Shown: one piece after another, positions 21,733 to 30,384 of the stretch
Numbering within the stretch: the stretch's first letter is position 1
How the letters are laid out: each line of letters opens with the position of its first letter
Assembly: GCA_900768105.1 (NCBI GenBank)
Contig: CAAGBQ010000043.1
Span: 1-33,166 of the forward strand
Length of the DNA stretch: 33,166 bases
Source of the DNA: Oscillospiraceae bacterium
Lineage (GTDB): Bacteria > Bacillota > Clostridia > Oscillospirales > Ruminococcaceae
Direction of reading: 5' to 3'
The notes under the pieces: generated by a model
What the model was told of the DNA's origin: nothing
Database searches by the model: none
The model's input: only the letters and a program-made list of their open reading frames with translations
Translations under genes and position numbers: made by a program

Positions 21733-22482
21733 CTATTTATAGATTTTTGCATTGCAGCGAAGGCGGCCTTTTTTGGTTTCACGCTCCATACCGCAGTAAA
21801 TAAATTTTCCTTTACCGCGAACGGTTATAATGTCGCCGAAGGAAGGCTTCGCATCGGAATTAAGGCACGGAACGCCGCCGATAAGCACCCTTTCGTGCTC
21901 AATAAAGCTTTGGCTTTCGCTCCGCGAAAGCTTGAATATTGCCGCAACTACGGAATCGAGCCGTTCCGACGCAACGGTAAAGCTGCGTTCTTCCGGAGCA
22001 GGTATCGCTTCCGTAGGAAGCCGGTCGATTTTTGAGCATCGAACCGCCGTATGCCTGATGCTAATGAGGTTTTCACAAATATAATCCGCTATTCCGTCAA
22101 GGCATATGGCATATCCGGTATTTTCAAAAACAACAATATCGCCAAGGGTGCTGCGCCGCACCCCAAGGGACATAATCGCACCGAGAAAATCGCGGTGTGA
22201 AAGGCTTTCGGAAAATTTCGGGGCAGAAGGCTCTATTTTTATTGCTGCTATTGGTGGATATGCCTCATATCCGCAAATTTCTTCCGAACCGAACACGGCA
22301 AGCGCCTTTTCGGCGCCGTCGTATCCTCCGAAAAGGGTATACGGTATGCAAATGGCACTGCTTTTAAGCAGCGTTTGCTCCGCAGGAGAGAGAAACTCCG
22401 TTGAGGTATAAACACCGTTTTTATATGCACGCTCCGCAAGCTCGCAAAAGCGTTTTTTAAGCTGTAATTCTTCGTTAGTCAT
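21733..22482 (-). CDS. ylmH: YlmH-type RNA-binding protein with C-terminal S4 domain
   Basis: This 249-residue protein has the YlmH layout: a helical N-terminal region, a central domain with GYEAYPPIAAIKIEP and LSHRDFLGAIMSLGVRRSTLGDI near residues 70-115, and a C-terminal S4 RNA-binding domain from about residue 170 (SERLDSVVAAIFKLSRSESQ). YlmH normally sits in the division cluster near sepF and divIVA; here it is a single gene. In Bacillus subtilis YlmH has been linked to ribosome quality control together with RqcH, whose gene lies about 0.8 kb away here. SD sequence is weak. Confidence 0.88.
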   Translation of the reverse strand: MTNEELQLKKRFCELAERAYKNGVYTSTEFLSPAEQTLLKSSAICIPYTLFGGYDGAEKALAVFGSEEICGYEAYPPIAAIKIEPSAPKFSESLSHRDFLGAIMSLGVRRSTLGDIVVFENTGYAICLDGIADYICENLISIRHTAVRCSKIDRLPTEAIPAPEERSFTVASERLDSVVAAIFKLSRSESQSFIEHERVLIGGVPCLNSDAKPSFGDIITVRGKGKFIYCGMERETKKGRLRCNAKIYK

Positions 22483-22516
22483 AAAAATAAACCGTCGCTT
22501 TTAAAAAATATATTTT

Positions 22517-22545
22517 ATTTTAGCATATAAAACGGTTGCGGTCAA
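22517..22545 (-). promoter_or_regulatory. Promoter of the ylmH-like gene
   Basis: On the minus strand TTGACC (22540-22545) and TAAAAT (22517-22522) are 17 bp apart, 35 bp before the start codon. Confidence 0.6.
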
Positions 22546-22563
22546 ACAGGGGAAAGAAAAATA

Positions 22564-23070
22564 ATGGAATATAAACTTATCAGAAGCAAAAGAAAAACAG
22601 TGGAGCTTTCCATAGACGATGAGCTTTGTCCCATGATAAAAGCTCCGCTGCATATGCCGCAGAGGGACATAGACGCCTTTTTTGAAAAGCATCACAGCTG
22701 GGTGCAAAAGCATACGAAAGCAAAACGCGAACGCCTTGAAAAAACGGCGGCAACGCCGGAGGAAGAAGCCGCAGCAAAGCAAAATGCCCTGCCGTACCTT
22801 ACGGAACGCACAAATTATTTTTCAAGGCTGATGGGACTTGAACCCACGGGAATTAAGATAACCTCTGCGCAAAAGCGCTTTGGAAGCTGCAACGGAAAAA
22901 ACTCAATTTGCTATTCCTGGCGGCTTATGCTTTATCCGCCGGAGGCAATTGACTATGTGGTGGTGCATGAGCTTGCTCATATTACACACAAAAATCATGG
23001 CGCGGAATTTTATAAACTTGTTGAAAAATATCTGCCTGATTATAAAGAAAGAGAGAAAATGCTGCGATGA
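22564..23070 (+). CDS. YgjP-like zinc metallopeptidase domain protein (DUF45)
   Basis: This 168-residue protein has the YgjP-like/DUF45 layout. The core motif VVVHELAHITHKNHGAEFY near residue 137 supplies the two zinc-binding His and catalytic Glu of HExxH, plus the downstream His. RFGSCNGKNSICYSWRLMLYPP near 105 is the other conserved family block. GGGGAAA precedes the ATG. Its stop overlaps the following methyltransferase start (ATGA). Peptidase activity is assumed by homology; the substrate is unknown. Confidence 0.88.
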   Translation: MEYKLIRSKRKTVELSIDDELCPMIKAPLHMPQRDIDAFFEKHHSWVQKHTKAKRERLEKTAATPEEEAAAKQNALPYLTERTNYFSRLMGLEPTGIKITSAQKRFGSCNGKNSICYSWRLMLYPPEAIDYVVVHELAHITHKNHGAEFYKLVEKYLPDYKEREKMLR

Positions 23071-23597
23071 AACTGATTTTAAAAAAAGAGCTGCGCGGAA
23101 GCATACTTGACATAGGCGGCGGAGGAGATGGAATAATCGGCAGATTGTATAAAGATGCCGTTACTGCTATCGACAATATGCAGGAGGAGCTTGATGAGGC
23201 ACCGGATTGCTGTAAAAAGCTGCTTATGGATGCAACCGCACTTGATTTTTGCGATGAAAGCTTTGATAATGTTACATTTTTCTATTCTTTAATGTTTATG
23301 AGCACGGAAACGAAAGCAAAATCCATCGCAGAAGCCTGCCGCGTGCTTAAAACAGGGGGCATATTTGCCATATGGGATGCAGAAATAGTTTCCGCATATC
23401 CGGACGCTTTTTCCGTGGAGCTTGATATAGAGCTTTGTAATGAAAAAGTGCATACAGAATACGGAATTATCGGAACAGATGTTGCACAAGGTATGACATC
23501 AGTTATAAATATGTGCGAGAACGAAGGTCTTGAATTGCTTGAATGTACGGAAAGCAGCGATAATTTTCGTATTATGTTCAGAAAACGAAGCCGATAA
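23067..23597 (+). CDS. Class I SAM-dependent methyltransferase
   Basis: This 176-residue methyltransferase has motif I ILDIGGGGDGIIGRL near residue 13, an acidic end of beta-2 (TAID near 36), DATALDFCDESFDNVTFFY near 56 and CRVLKTGGIFAIWDAE near 90. It is translationally coupled to the YgjP-like gene by ATGA overlap. The family is broad and the substrate cannot be named. Confidence 0.85.
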   Translation: MKLILKKELRGSILDIGGGGDGIIGRLYKDAVTAIDNMQEELDEAPDCCKKLLMDATALDFCDESFDNVTFFYSLMFMSTETKAKSIAEACRVLKTGGIFAIWDAEIVSAYPDAFSVELDIELCNEKVHTEYGIIGTDVAQGMTSVINMCENEGLELLECTESSDNFRIMFRKRSR

Positions 23598-23619
23598 ACA
23601 ACATTGTGTTCAAAAAAAC

Positions 23620-23652
23620 ATCCCGTGCTCATTTTGAGCACGGGATTGTTTT
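23620..23652. terminator. Bidirectional terminator with GTGCTCA/TGAGCAC core
   Basis: A perfect 12-bp stem (23620-23631 with 23635-23646) with a TTT loop, T-rich on the right and A-rich on the left, separates the convergent methyltransferase and PFOR genes. Both arms carry the TGAGCACGG word. Confidence 0.92.
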
Positions 23653-23667
23653 TTGTTAAATCAATAA

Positions 23668-26600
23668 TTATACATCGAGCTTTGAAAGCTTTTCAAGATG
23701 TTCGTATTTTTCTGCGGCGTTTTCTTCCGCTTTTTCAAAGAGCACCTTCGCACGCTCCGGGAAAGTGCGCATAAGGCTGCTGTAACGAACTTCACTTTCG
23801 ATGAAGTCTTTATAGCTTGCGGTAGGAGCCGCACTGTCAAGCTGGAATGGGTTTTTGCCCTCCGCTGCAAGGCGAGGATCGTAACGGAACAGATGCCAAT
23901 AACCCGCTTCCACCGCGCGTTTTTCTTCAGCCATAGAATTGCCCATACCGCCTTTGATTCCGTGGTTTATGCATGGTGCATATGCAATAATAATGGAAGG
24001 ACCGTCATAGCTTTCGGCTTCCGCCATTGCTTTTACGCACTGTGCCATATTTGCGCCCTGTGCAACCTGTGCGACATAGATATAGCCATAACTCATGGCA
24101 ATTGCGGCAAGGTCTTTTTTCTTAACATCTTTGCCTGCGGAAGCAAACTGTGCAACTGCGCCGGTAGGAGTTGCTTTGGAAGACTGACCGCCGGTGTTGG
24201 AATATACTTCGGTATCGAATACAAGGATATTGATGTTTTTTCCGGAAGCGAGAACATGGTCAACGCCGCCAAAGCCGATATCGTATGCCCAGCCGTCGCC
24301 GCCGAATGCCCAAACAGACTTCTTTGCAAGGTAATCTTTGCCCTTGACTATATTAAGCGCGCGCTCGCAGGTGCAGTTCTTTTCGATTGCAGCAACAAGC
24401 TCTTTTACTGCGGCGGCATTTGCTTCGCCGTCGTTTACAGTGTCAAGATACTTTTTTGCAGCGGCAACGGTTTCTTCGTGTTTGCCGTTTTCCGCAAGAT
24501 AACGCACCTTTTCAATATAGCTGTTGCGTATAGCTTCCTGACCCAGGAACATTCCGTATCCGTATTCGGCGTTATCTTCAAAGAGGGAGTTTGCCCATGC
24601 CGGACCTTTTCCCGCTTTGTTCTTGGTATAAGGAGTAGACGGTGCGGAGCCGCCCCAGATAGAGGAACAACCGGTTGCGTTTGCAATATACATTCTGTCG
24701 CCGAAAAGCTGGGTAACAAGCTTTGCATAGGGAGTTTCGCCGCAGCCTGCGCATGCGCCGGAGAACTCAAGAAGAGGACGGCGGAACTGGCTTCCTTTAA
24801 GGGTGGCAGCTTTAAATTTATCGAAAACTTCGGCTTTTTCGGGAACATTAAGACCGTATTCAAATACTTTCTGCTCGCCGATTTCCTGCTCCAAGGGCTT
24901 CATTTCAAGAGCTTTTGCGCCTTTTCTTCCGGGGCATACATTTACGCAGGAACCGCATCCGGTGCAGTCAAGAGCAGAAATGGTCATTGTAAAGTGCTTT
25001 CCGTTTACACCGGTCATCGGGGCGGATTTTGTGCCTTCCGGAGCGTTTGCAAGCTCTTCATCGCTCATAACAACAGGGCGAATAACCGCGTGCGGACACA
25101 CATAGGAGCACATATTGCACTGTATGCAGTTTTCCGGCAGCCACTGCGGAACATCAACCGCAATTCCGCGTTTTTCAAAAGCTGCTGTTCCGGCAGGGAA
25201 AGTGCCGTCCTCGTGGCCGGAGAATACGGAAACGGGAAGCTTATCGCCTTTTTGCGCAGAAGCGGGAACAAGAACTTCGTTTACAAAATCAACAAGCTCT
25301 TTGTCATTGCCTTCCACTTTCGGAACAGGAATGGCTCCCTCGGCTTTTTTCCATTCTTCTGCGGGATAGTTAACCTTTACAAAGTCTTTCATTCCGCGCT
25401 CAATTGCGGCAAAGTTCATATTGATGACGGCATCGCCTTTTTTCCCGTAGGAGGCAACTACGGCGTCCTTCATATACTTTTCGGCATCCACCGCGGGTAT
25501 GATTTCGGAGATTTTGAAGAAAGCTGCCTGAAGAATTGTGTTTATCTTTCCGCCAAGTCCGATTTCACGGGCAATGGAAATGCCGTCAATGGTATAAAGT
25601 TCAATATCATTTTCCGCAATATAGCGTTTTACCTTTCCCGGCAAATGTTTTTCGATTTCTTCAAGGCTCCAGCCGCAGTTAAGCAAGAATTTGCCGCCCT
25701 TTTTGAGCACGGAAACCATATCGTATTTGTTTACATAAGAAGGATTGTGGCAGGCGACAAAGTCCGCACGGCTTATATAATAAGTGGACTTTATGGGAGA
25801 TTTGCCAAAGCGCAGGTGAGAAACGGTAACGCCGCCGGATTTTTTGGAATCGTATGCAAAATAGCCCTGAACATAAAGGTCGGTATGGTCGCCGATAATT
25901 TTAATAGAGTTTTTGTTTGCACCAACGGTGCCGTCGGAACCAAGGCCCCAGAACATACAGCCTTTGTTTCCTGCGGGAGTGGTATCGGGATTTTCCTTAA
26001 TTTCAAGAGAAAGACCGGTTACATCGTCATCAATGCCGATGGTGAATGCGGCTTTGCCGCTGTTTTCGGCATTGCGGAAAACGGCAATTATCTGTGCGGG
26101 GGTAGTATCCTTGCTTCCAAGACCGTAACGGCCGCCAAAAAGCTTTACACCCTCAAATTCGGTACCGCGTACAGCCGCTGCAATATCAAGGAAAAGAGGT
26201 TCTCCAACGCTGCCGGGTTCTTTTGTGCGGTCGAGCACGGAGATGGTTTTTGCGGTGCTCGGAATCGCTTTAAGCAGGTGTTCTTTGCTGAACGGACGAT
26301 AAAGGCGAACCTTAACAAGGCCGTATTTGCCTCCTGCGGCATTAAGATAGTCGATGGTTTCTTCGATTGTGTCGCAAACGGAGCCCATGGCGACGATGAT
26401 ATGCTCTGCATCCGGAGCACCATAGTAATTAAAGAGTTTATAATCAGTGCCGATTTCGGCATTAACTTTGTTCATATAATCCTCCACAACAGCGGGAAGG
26501 GCATTATAGAACTTATTGCAGGCCTCGCGTGCTTGGAAGAAAATATCCGGATTTTGCGCGGTTCCTCTGGTAACAGGGTGATTAGGATTAAGCGCATTTT

Positions 26601-27213
26601 TGCGGAAAGCTTCGATTGCGTCAAAATCCGCAAGATTTTTAAGCTGTTCATAATCCCATACTTCAATTTTCTGAATCTCGTGAGAGGTGCGGAATCCGTC
26701 GAAGAAATGGATAAACGGAACGCGACCCTTTATTGCGGAAAGATGGGCGATAGGAGCGAGATCCATAACCTCCTGCGGGTTTCCGGAACAAAGCATGGCA
26801 AATCCGGTTTGACGGCAGGCGTAAACATCGGAATGATCGCCGAAAATGCTTAATGCATGAGAAGCAAGCGCCCTTGCGGAAACATTGATTACCGCGGGAA
26901 GCAGCTCTCCGGCCATTTTATACATATTCGGAATCATAAGAAGAAGTCCCTGAGAAGCAGTGAATGTGGTAGTAAGCGCGCCTGCGGCAAGGGAACCGTG
27001 GACGGAACCGGCAGCACCCGCTTCGGACTGCATCTCGGTAACCTGCACTTTATTACCGAAGATATTCGTTCTTCCGGTTGCGGACCATTTGTCGGCAAGC
27101 TCCGCCATTACGGATGACGGTGTGATTGGGTAAATGGCGGCAACATCTGTATACGCATATGAAACATGAGCAGCAGCGGTGTTGCCGTCCATCGTTTTTT
27201 TGGAACGAGCCAT
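23668..27213 (-). CDS. nifJ: Pyruvate:ferredoxin (flavodoxin) oxidoreductase
   Basis: This 1181-residue single-chain enzyme oxidises pyruvate to acetyl-CoA and CO2 and reduces ferredoxin, the main electron source for H2 formation in fermentation. Domains in order: N-terminal pyrimidine-binding domain (AAAHVSYAYTDVAAIYPITPSS), domain II, gamma domain, EKR linker, a two-cluster ferredoxin domain (CIQCNMCSYVCPHA and CTGCGSCVNVCPGRKGAKAL), and the TPP-binding domain with CAGCGETPYAKL, GDGWAYDIGFGG and DTEVYSNTGGQSSKATP. The start at 27213 (MARSKKTMDGN) is eight bases after GGAG; an in-frame GTG nine bases earlier overlaps that spacing. Monocistronic. Confidence 0.97.
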   Translation of the reverse strand: MARSKKTMDGNTAAAHVSYAYTDVAAIYPITPSSVMAELADKWSATGRTNIFGNKVQVTEMQSEAGAAGSVHGSLAAGALTTTFTASQGLLLMIPNMYKMAGELLPAVINVSARALASHALSIFGDHSDVYACRQTGFAMLCSGNPQEVMDLAPIAHLSAIKGRVPFIHFFDGFRTSHEIQKIEVWDYEQLKNLADFDAIEAFRKNALNPNHPVTRGTAQNPDIFFQAREACNKFYNALPAVVEDYMNKVNAEIGTDYKLFNYYGAPDAEHIIVAMGSVCDTIEETIDYLNAAGGKYGLVKVRLYRPFSKEHLLKAIPSTAKTISVLDRTKEPGSVGEPLFLDIAAAVRGTEFEGVKLFGGRYGLGSKDTTPAQIIAVFRNAENSGKAAFTIGIDDDVTGLSLEIKENPDTTPAGNKGCMFWGLGSDGTVGANKNSIKIIGDHTDLYVQGYFAYDSKKSGGVTVSHLRFGKSPIKSTYYISRADFVACHNPSYVNKYDMVSVLKKGGKFLLNCGWSLEEIEKHLPGKVKRYIAENDIELYTIDGISIAREIGLGGKINTILQAAFFKISEIIPAVDAEKYMKDAVVASYGKKGDAVINMNFAAIERGMKDFVKVNYPAEEWKKAEGAIPVPKVEGNDKELVDFVNEVLVPASAQKGDKLPVSVFSGHEDGTFPAGTAAFEKRGIAVDVPQWLPENCIQCNMCSYVCPHAVIRPVVMSDEELANAPEGTKSAPMTGVNGKHFTMTISALDCTGCGSCVNVCPGRKGAKALEMKPLEQEIGEQKVFEYGLNVPEKAEVFDKFKAATLKGSQFRRPLLEFSGACAGCGETPYAKLVTQLFGDRMYIANATGCSSIWGGSAPSTPYTKNKAGKGPAWANSLFEDNAEYGYGMFLGQEAIRNSYIEKVRYLAENGKHEETVAAAKKYLDTVNDGEANAAAVKELVAAIEKNCTCERALNIVKGKDYLAKKSVWAFGGDGWAYDIGFGGVDHVLASGKNINILVFDTEVYSNTGGQSSKATPTGAVAQFASAGKDVKKKDLAAIAMSYGYIYVAQVAQGANMAQCVKAMAEAESYDGPSIIIAYAPCINHGIKGGMGNSMAEEKRAVEAGYWHLFRYDPRLAAEGKNPFQLDSAAPTASYKDFIESEVRYSSLMRTFPERAKVLFEKAEENAAEKYEHLEKLSKLDV

Positions 27214-27287
27214 TTTTTTCACTCCTTAATTTTATTTGAATGGGATATTAAATTACATAAGCCATAGTGCCATAAAATATCTATAAT

Positions 27288-27316
27288 ATATTATCATGAA
27301 AAACCTTTTCTTTCAA
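27288..27316 (-). promoter_or_regulatory. Promoter of the PFOR gene
   Basis: On the minus strand TTGAAA (27311-27316) and TAATAT (27288-27293) are 17 bp apart, leaving an untranslated leader of about 65 nt. Confidence 0.6.
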
Positions 27317-27480
27317 ACATTTTTAAGCGATTCTATAAATTTTTTAATTTAAAATGAATGGTTCTTTGTTTTTTTAAGCAGGGTTTCTAATTTTTGCTGA
27401 TACAGAAAAGACGGCTTATCGCCGTTTTGCACAATAAGTCTGACAAAGTCGAAATTTGTATATAATATAAGATAAAATAA
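27317..27480. other. AT-rich intergenic spacer between divergent PFOR and hprK promoters
   Basis: Only a short GACGGC/GCCGTT hairpin near 27409-27427 stands out. I see no gene and no clear operator. Confidence 0.6.
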
Positions 27481-27510
27481 TTGCAAAACCGGGTGCGTTT
27501 ATAGTATAAT
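27481..27510 (+). promoter_or_regulatory. Promoter of the hprK-murB-whiA operon
   Basis: TTGCAA (27481-27486) and a perfect TATAAT (27505-27510) are 18 bp apart, 37 bp before the hprK start codon. Confidence 0.7.
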
Positions 27511-27547
27511 ATACTTGGTATATTCTCTGATGAAAAAGGAGGAAAAT

Positions 27548-28522
27548 ATGGCTTCTCTTTATAGCGTAAGCTTTGTTAAAATTGTAAAGGAATTTAATCT
27601 CGAAGAAGTTTGGGCGCCGGAGGATGTGGATACAATCCGCATAGAAACAAACGAGCTTAACCGTCCGGGACTTCCGTTTACCGGATTTTATGACCTTTTT
27701 GATCCTTCAAGAATACAGATAATTGGAAAAACCGAGTACACATATTTAAAAAGCCTTGGGGCAAATATGCTCCCCACTGTTGAAGCGTTTTTTGCCCACA
27801 AGCCCGCAATTGTTGTTTTTACATGGAATATGCTGGTCGATAAAGGCATTGTCGACCTTGCAAAAGCATACAACATTCCGCTTTACAGAACATCCGAATC
27901 CACTTCAGAATTTATGGCGGGTATTACGCATACATTAAGCATCGCTCTTGCAAAACGCATAACACGCCACGGCGTTTTTGTCGAAGTTTACGGCGAGGGC
28001 GTTTTGCTTTACGGAGAAAGCGGAGTAGGTAAAAGCGAGGTTGCAATGGAGCTTATCAAGAGAGGTCATCGCCTTATTGCCGACGACGCAGTAGAAATCC
28101 GCCGCGTTTCGAAAAGGACTCTTGTAGGCACTTCTCCGGAAAATATCCGCCATTTTATGGAGCTTCGTGGAGTCGGAATAATCAATGCCCGCAATCTTTT
28201 CGGTATGGGTTCCGTTAAAAAAAGCTCAAAGCTTGATATGGTAATCAATCTTGAACCATGGGACAACGATAAAGTATATGACCGTATGGGAGCAAAGGAT
28301 GTTTATACAAAAATCCTTGATGTGGAAGTTCCGCTTATTACCATTCCGGTTCAGCCGGGGCGTAATCTTGCCGTAATTGTGGAGGTTGCGGCAATGAATA
28401 ACCGCCAAAAGCGCATGGGTGATAATGCGGCGATAGAGCTTATGGAACGCCTTGCAATGCCGCCTATGGACGATATTGACGATATAGGTGAATGGGATTC
28501 CTACTACGGACTTGACGAATAA
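27548..28522 (+). CDS. hprK: HPr kinase/phosphorylase
   Basis: HprK phosphorylates and dephosphorylates Ser46 of HPr and so controls carbon catabolite repression. The 324-residue protein has the N-terminal HprK domain, the RHGVFVEVYGEG block with H141, Walker A GESGVGKS at 156-163, acidic D179/D180 and the family signature MELRGVGIINARNLFG near 215. The start is ATG 27548 after GGAGG; an in-frame start further upstream would place the RBS inside the gene. It heads a run with murB and whiA. Confidence 0.96.
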   Translation: MASLYSVSFVKIVKEFNLEEVWAPEDVDTIRIETNELNRPGLPFTGFYDLFDPSRIQIIGKTEYTYLKSLGANMLPTVEAFFAHKPAIVVFTWNMLVDKGIVDLAKAYNIPLYRTSESTSEFMAGITHTLSIALAKRITRHGVFVEVYGEGVLLYGESGVGKSEVAMELIKRGHRLIADDAVEIRRVSKRTLVGTSPENIRHFMELRGVGIINARNLFGMGSVKKSSKLDMVINLEPWDNDKVYDRMGAKDVYTKILDVEVPLITIPVQPGRNLAVIVEVAAMNNRQKRMGDNAAIELMERLAMPPMDDIDDIGEWDSYYGLDE

Positions 28523-28536
28523 TAGGAGGTGCCGCT

Positions 28537-29445
28537 GTGAACAAAGAGCTTTTAAACAAATTTGAAGAGGAAACAAATATACCTTTTCTTGAAAACGAGA
28601 TGCTTTCCGCCCACACCACTTTTAAGATAGGCGGACCCGCGGAGGTTTTTGCAAACCCGCAAAGCAAGGAACAGGCGGCAAGCGCCGTTAAATTCTGTAA
28701 TGAAAACGGAATAAAGCTTTTTCCTCTCGGAAAAGGCTCTAACCTCCTTGTTTCGGACGAGGGCGCCGGCGGTATAGTGCTGCACTTTGGAAAAGAAATG
28801 AGCAAAATAAGTCTTTTGGATGATGAAATAATTTACTGCGAAGCCGGCGCAAGCCTTGCAAAGCTTTGCAGCTTTGCCCTCGAAAATTCTCTTACGGGCT
28901 TGGAATTTGCCTATGGAATACCCGGTTCGGTTGGCGGCGCGGTATTTATGAATGCCGGAGCATACGGCGGAGAAATCAAGGATGTTATCTGCTATGCGGA
29001 ACATATCGACGAAAACGGTGATTTCGGAAGATTTGAGGGCGACAACCTCGAAATGTCATATCGCCACAGCGTTTACAGTAACAAAAAATATATAATTACT
29101 GCGGCGGCTTTCCGCCTTAAAAAAGGCAGCAAGGAGGAAATCAAGGCGAAAATGGATGAGCTTCTTGCAAAGCGCTTTGATAAACAGCCCATGGATAAGC
29201 CGAGCGCCGGAAGTACATTCAAGCGTCCGGAGGGAGCATTTGCCTCCGCACTTATTGACCAGTGCGGACTGAAGGGCTTTACTGTCGGCGGCGCACAGGT
29301 AAGCGAAAAGCACGCGGGATTTGTTATTAACAAGGGCGGGGCAACCTGCGCCGATGTTTTGGAGCTTATAAAGCAGGTTCGGGAAAAAGTAAAAGCCGAA
29401 ACTGGCTTTGTACTTGAACCGGAAGTTGAAATTTTGAGCAGGTAA
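28537..29445 (+). CDS. murB: UDP-N-acetylenolpyruvoylglucosamine reductase
   Basis: MurB reduces UDP-GlcNAc-enolpyruvate to UDP-MurNAc with NADPH and FAD in peptidoglycan synthesis. The 302-residue protein shows the FAD-binding blocks PLGKGSNLLVSDEG near residue 66 and GIPGSVGGAVFMNAGAYGG near 128, YRHSVY near 175, the catalytic Ser region SAGSTFKRPEG near 225 and the catalytic Glu in EPEVEIL at the C-terminus. It starts with GTG after AGGAGG, 14 nt after hprK. Confidence 0.96.
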   Translation: MNKELLNKFEEETNIPFLENEMLSAHTTFKIGGPAEVFANPQSKEQAASAVKFCNENGIKLFPLGKGSNLLVSDEGAGGIVLHFGKEMSKISLLDDEIIYCEAGASLAKLCSFALENSLTGLEFAYGIPGSVGGAVFMNAGAYGGEIKDVICYAEHIDENGDFGRFEGDNLEMSYRHSVYSNKKYIITAAAFRLKKGSKEEIKAKMDELLAKRFDKQPMDKPSAGSTFKRPEGAFASALIDQCGLKGFTVGGAQVSEKHAGFVINKGGATCADVLELIKQVREKVKAETGFVLEPEVEILSR

Positions 29446-29460
29446 AGGAGGAAAGCCGTC

Positions 29461-30381
29461 ATGTCGTTTGCTTCTGACCTTAAAGACGAGCTTTGCAAAG
29501 ATATTCCGGAGGATGAAAGCGCTTTGCACGCGCTTCTTTATGGTTTTTTGCTCTTTTCGTATAAATTCCGTGCGGACGAAATTTCATTTTCTGTTCTGCA
29601 TGAACCAACGGCAAGGCTTTTTGCCGAAGCGCTTATGACTCACTGCGGCGTTTCGGCAAAAATCACATTTAGGGAGCGCGTTCGCGGAACCTTGTACAAA
29701 GCGTATATTGAAAAATCCTCCGAACGGAGGAGGGTAATGGATGCGTTTTATCACGCTCCGAATGAGCCGCACCTTCGCATAAACCGCGCCAACATAGAAA
29801 ACGATGAGGATGTAAGATATTTTCTTCGCGGGGCATACCTTGTATGCGGAAGCCTCACGAATCCCGAAAAGGATTATCATTGCGAATTTAATGTAAGCTA
29901 TATGAACCTTTGCAAGGATCTTTCCGCACTTATAGGAGAAGTGCTTGCCAGACCAAAGAGTACAATTCGCCGCGGCTCATATATAGTGTATTACAAGGAA
30001 AGCGAAAACATTGAGGATCTGCTTACATATATCGGCGCACCGATGTCTGCGGTGGAGCTTATGAATATTAAAATTATCAAGGATATTAAAAACCGCGTAA
30101 ACCGCCGTATGAATTGCGACAACGCAAACATGGATAAAACCCTGAACGCCTCTTTTCAACAGGTACAGGACATAAAATACATATTTGAGCATAAGGGAAG
30201 CACATTCCTTTCGGAAGAGCTTCGGGCGGTTGCGGAAATTCGCCTTGAAAATCCGGATATGTCCCTTCGGGAGCTGGGCGAATCCGTTGAACCGCCACTT
30301 TCCCGTTCCGGAGTAAATCATCGGCTTAAACGCATAGGAGAAATTGCGGCAGAAATAAGAAAGCAACAGGAAAATAATTAG
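29461..30381 (+). CDS. whiA: DNA-binding protein WhiA
   Basis: WhiA is a conserved Gram-positive DNA-binding protein affecting cell division and chromosome segregation. The 306-residue protein has the LAGLIDADG homing-endonuclease-like N-terminal domain (FLRGAYLVCGSLTNPEKDYHCEF near residue 120, without nuclease activity in this family) and a C-terminal helix-turn-helix (SLRELGESVEPPLSRSGVNHRLKRI). GGAGG lies before the ATG. It follows murB directly by 15 nt. Confidence 0.95.
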   Translation: MSFASDLKDELCKDIPEDESALHALLYGFLLFSYKFRADEISFSVLHEPTARLFAEALMTHCGVSAKITFRERVRGTLYKAYIEKSSERRRVMDAFYHAPNEPHLRINRANIENDEDVRYFLRGAYLVCGSLTNPEKDYHCEFNVSYMNLCKDLSALIGEVLARPKSTIRRGSYIVYYKESENIEDLLTYIGAPMSAVELMNIKIIKDIKNRVNRRMNCDNANMDKTLNASFQQVQDIKYIFEHKGSTFLSEELRAVAEIRLENPDMSLRELGESVEPPLSRSGVNHRLKRIGEIAAEIRKQQENN

Positions 30382-30384
30382 ATT

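Noticed and set aside
23698..26853. A 1051-residue open frame on the plus strand, opposite the PFOR gene
   Set aside because: It is the antisense of a highly biased, long coding sequence; it shows no recognised domain, no RBS and no promoter, while the minus strand carries every PFOR motif.
27407..27430. GACGGC/GCCGTT hairpin in the PFOR-hprK spacer as a terminator
   Set aside because: The stem is short, the T run is only four bases, and no transcript is expected to end there between divergent promoters.
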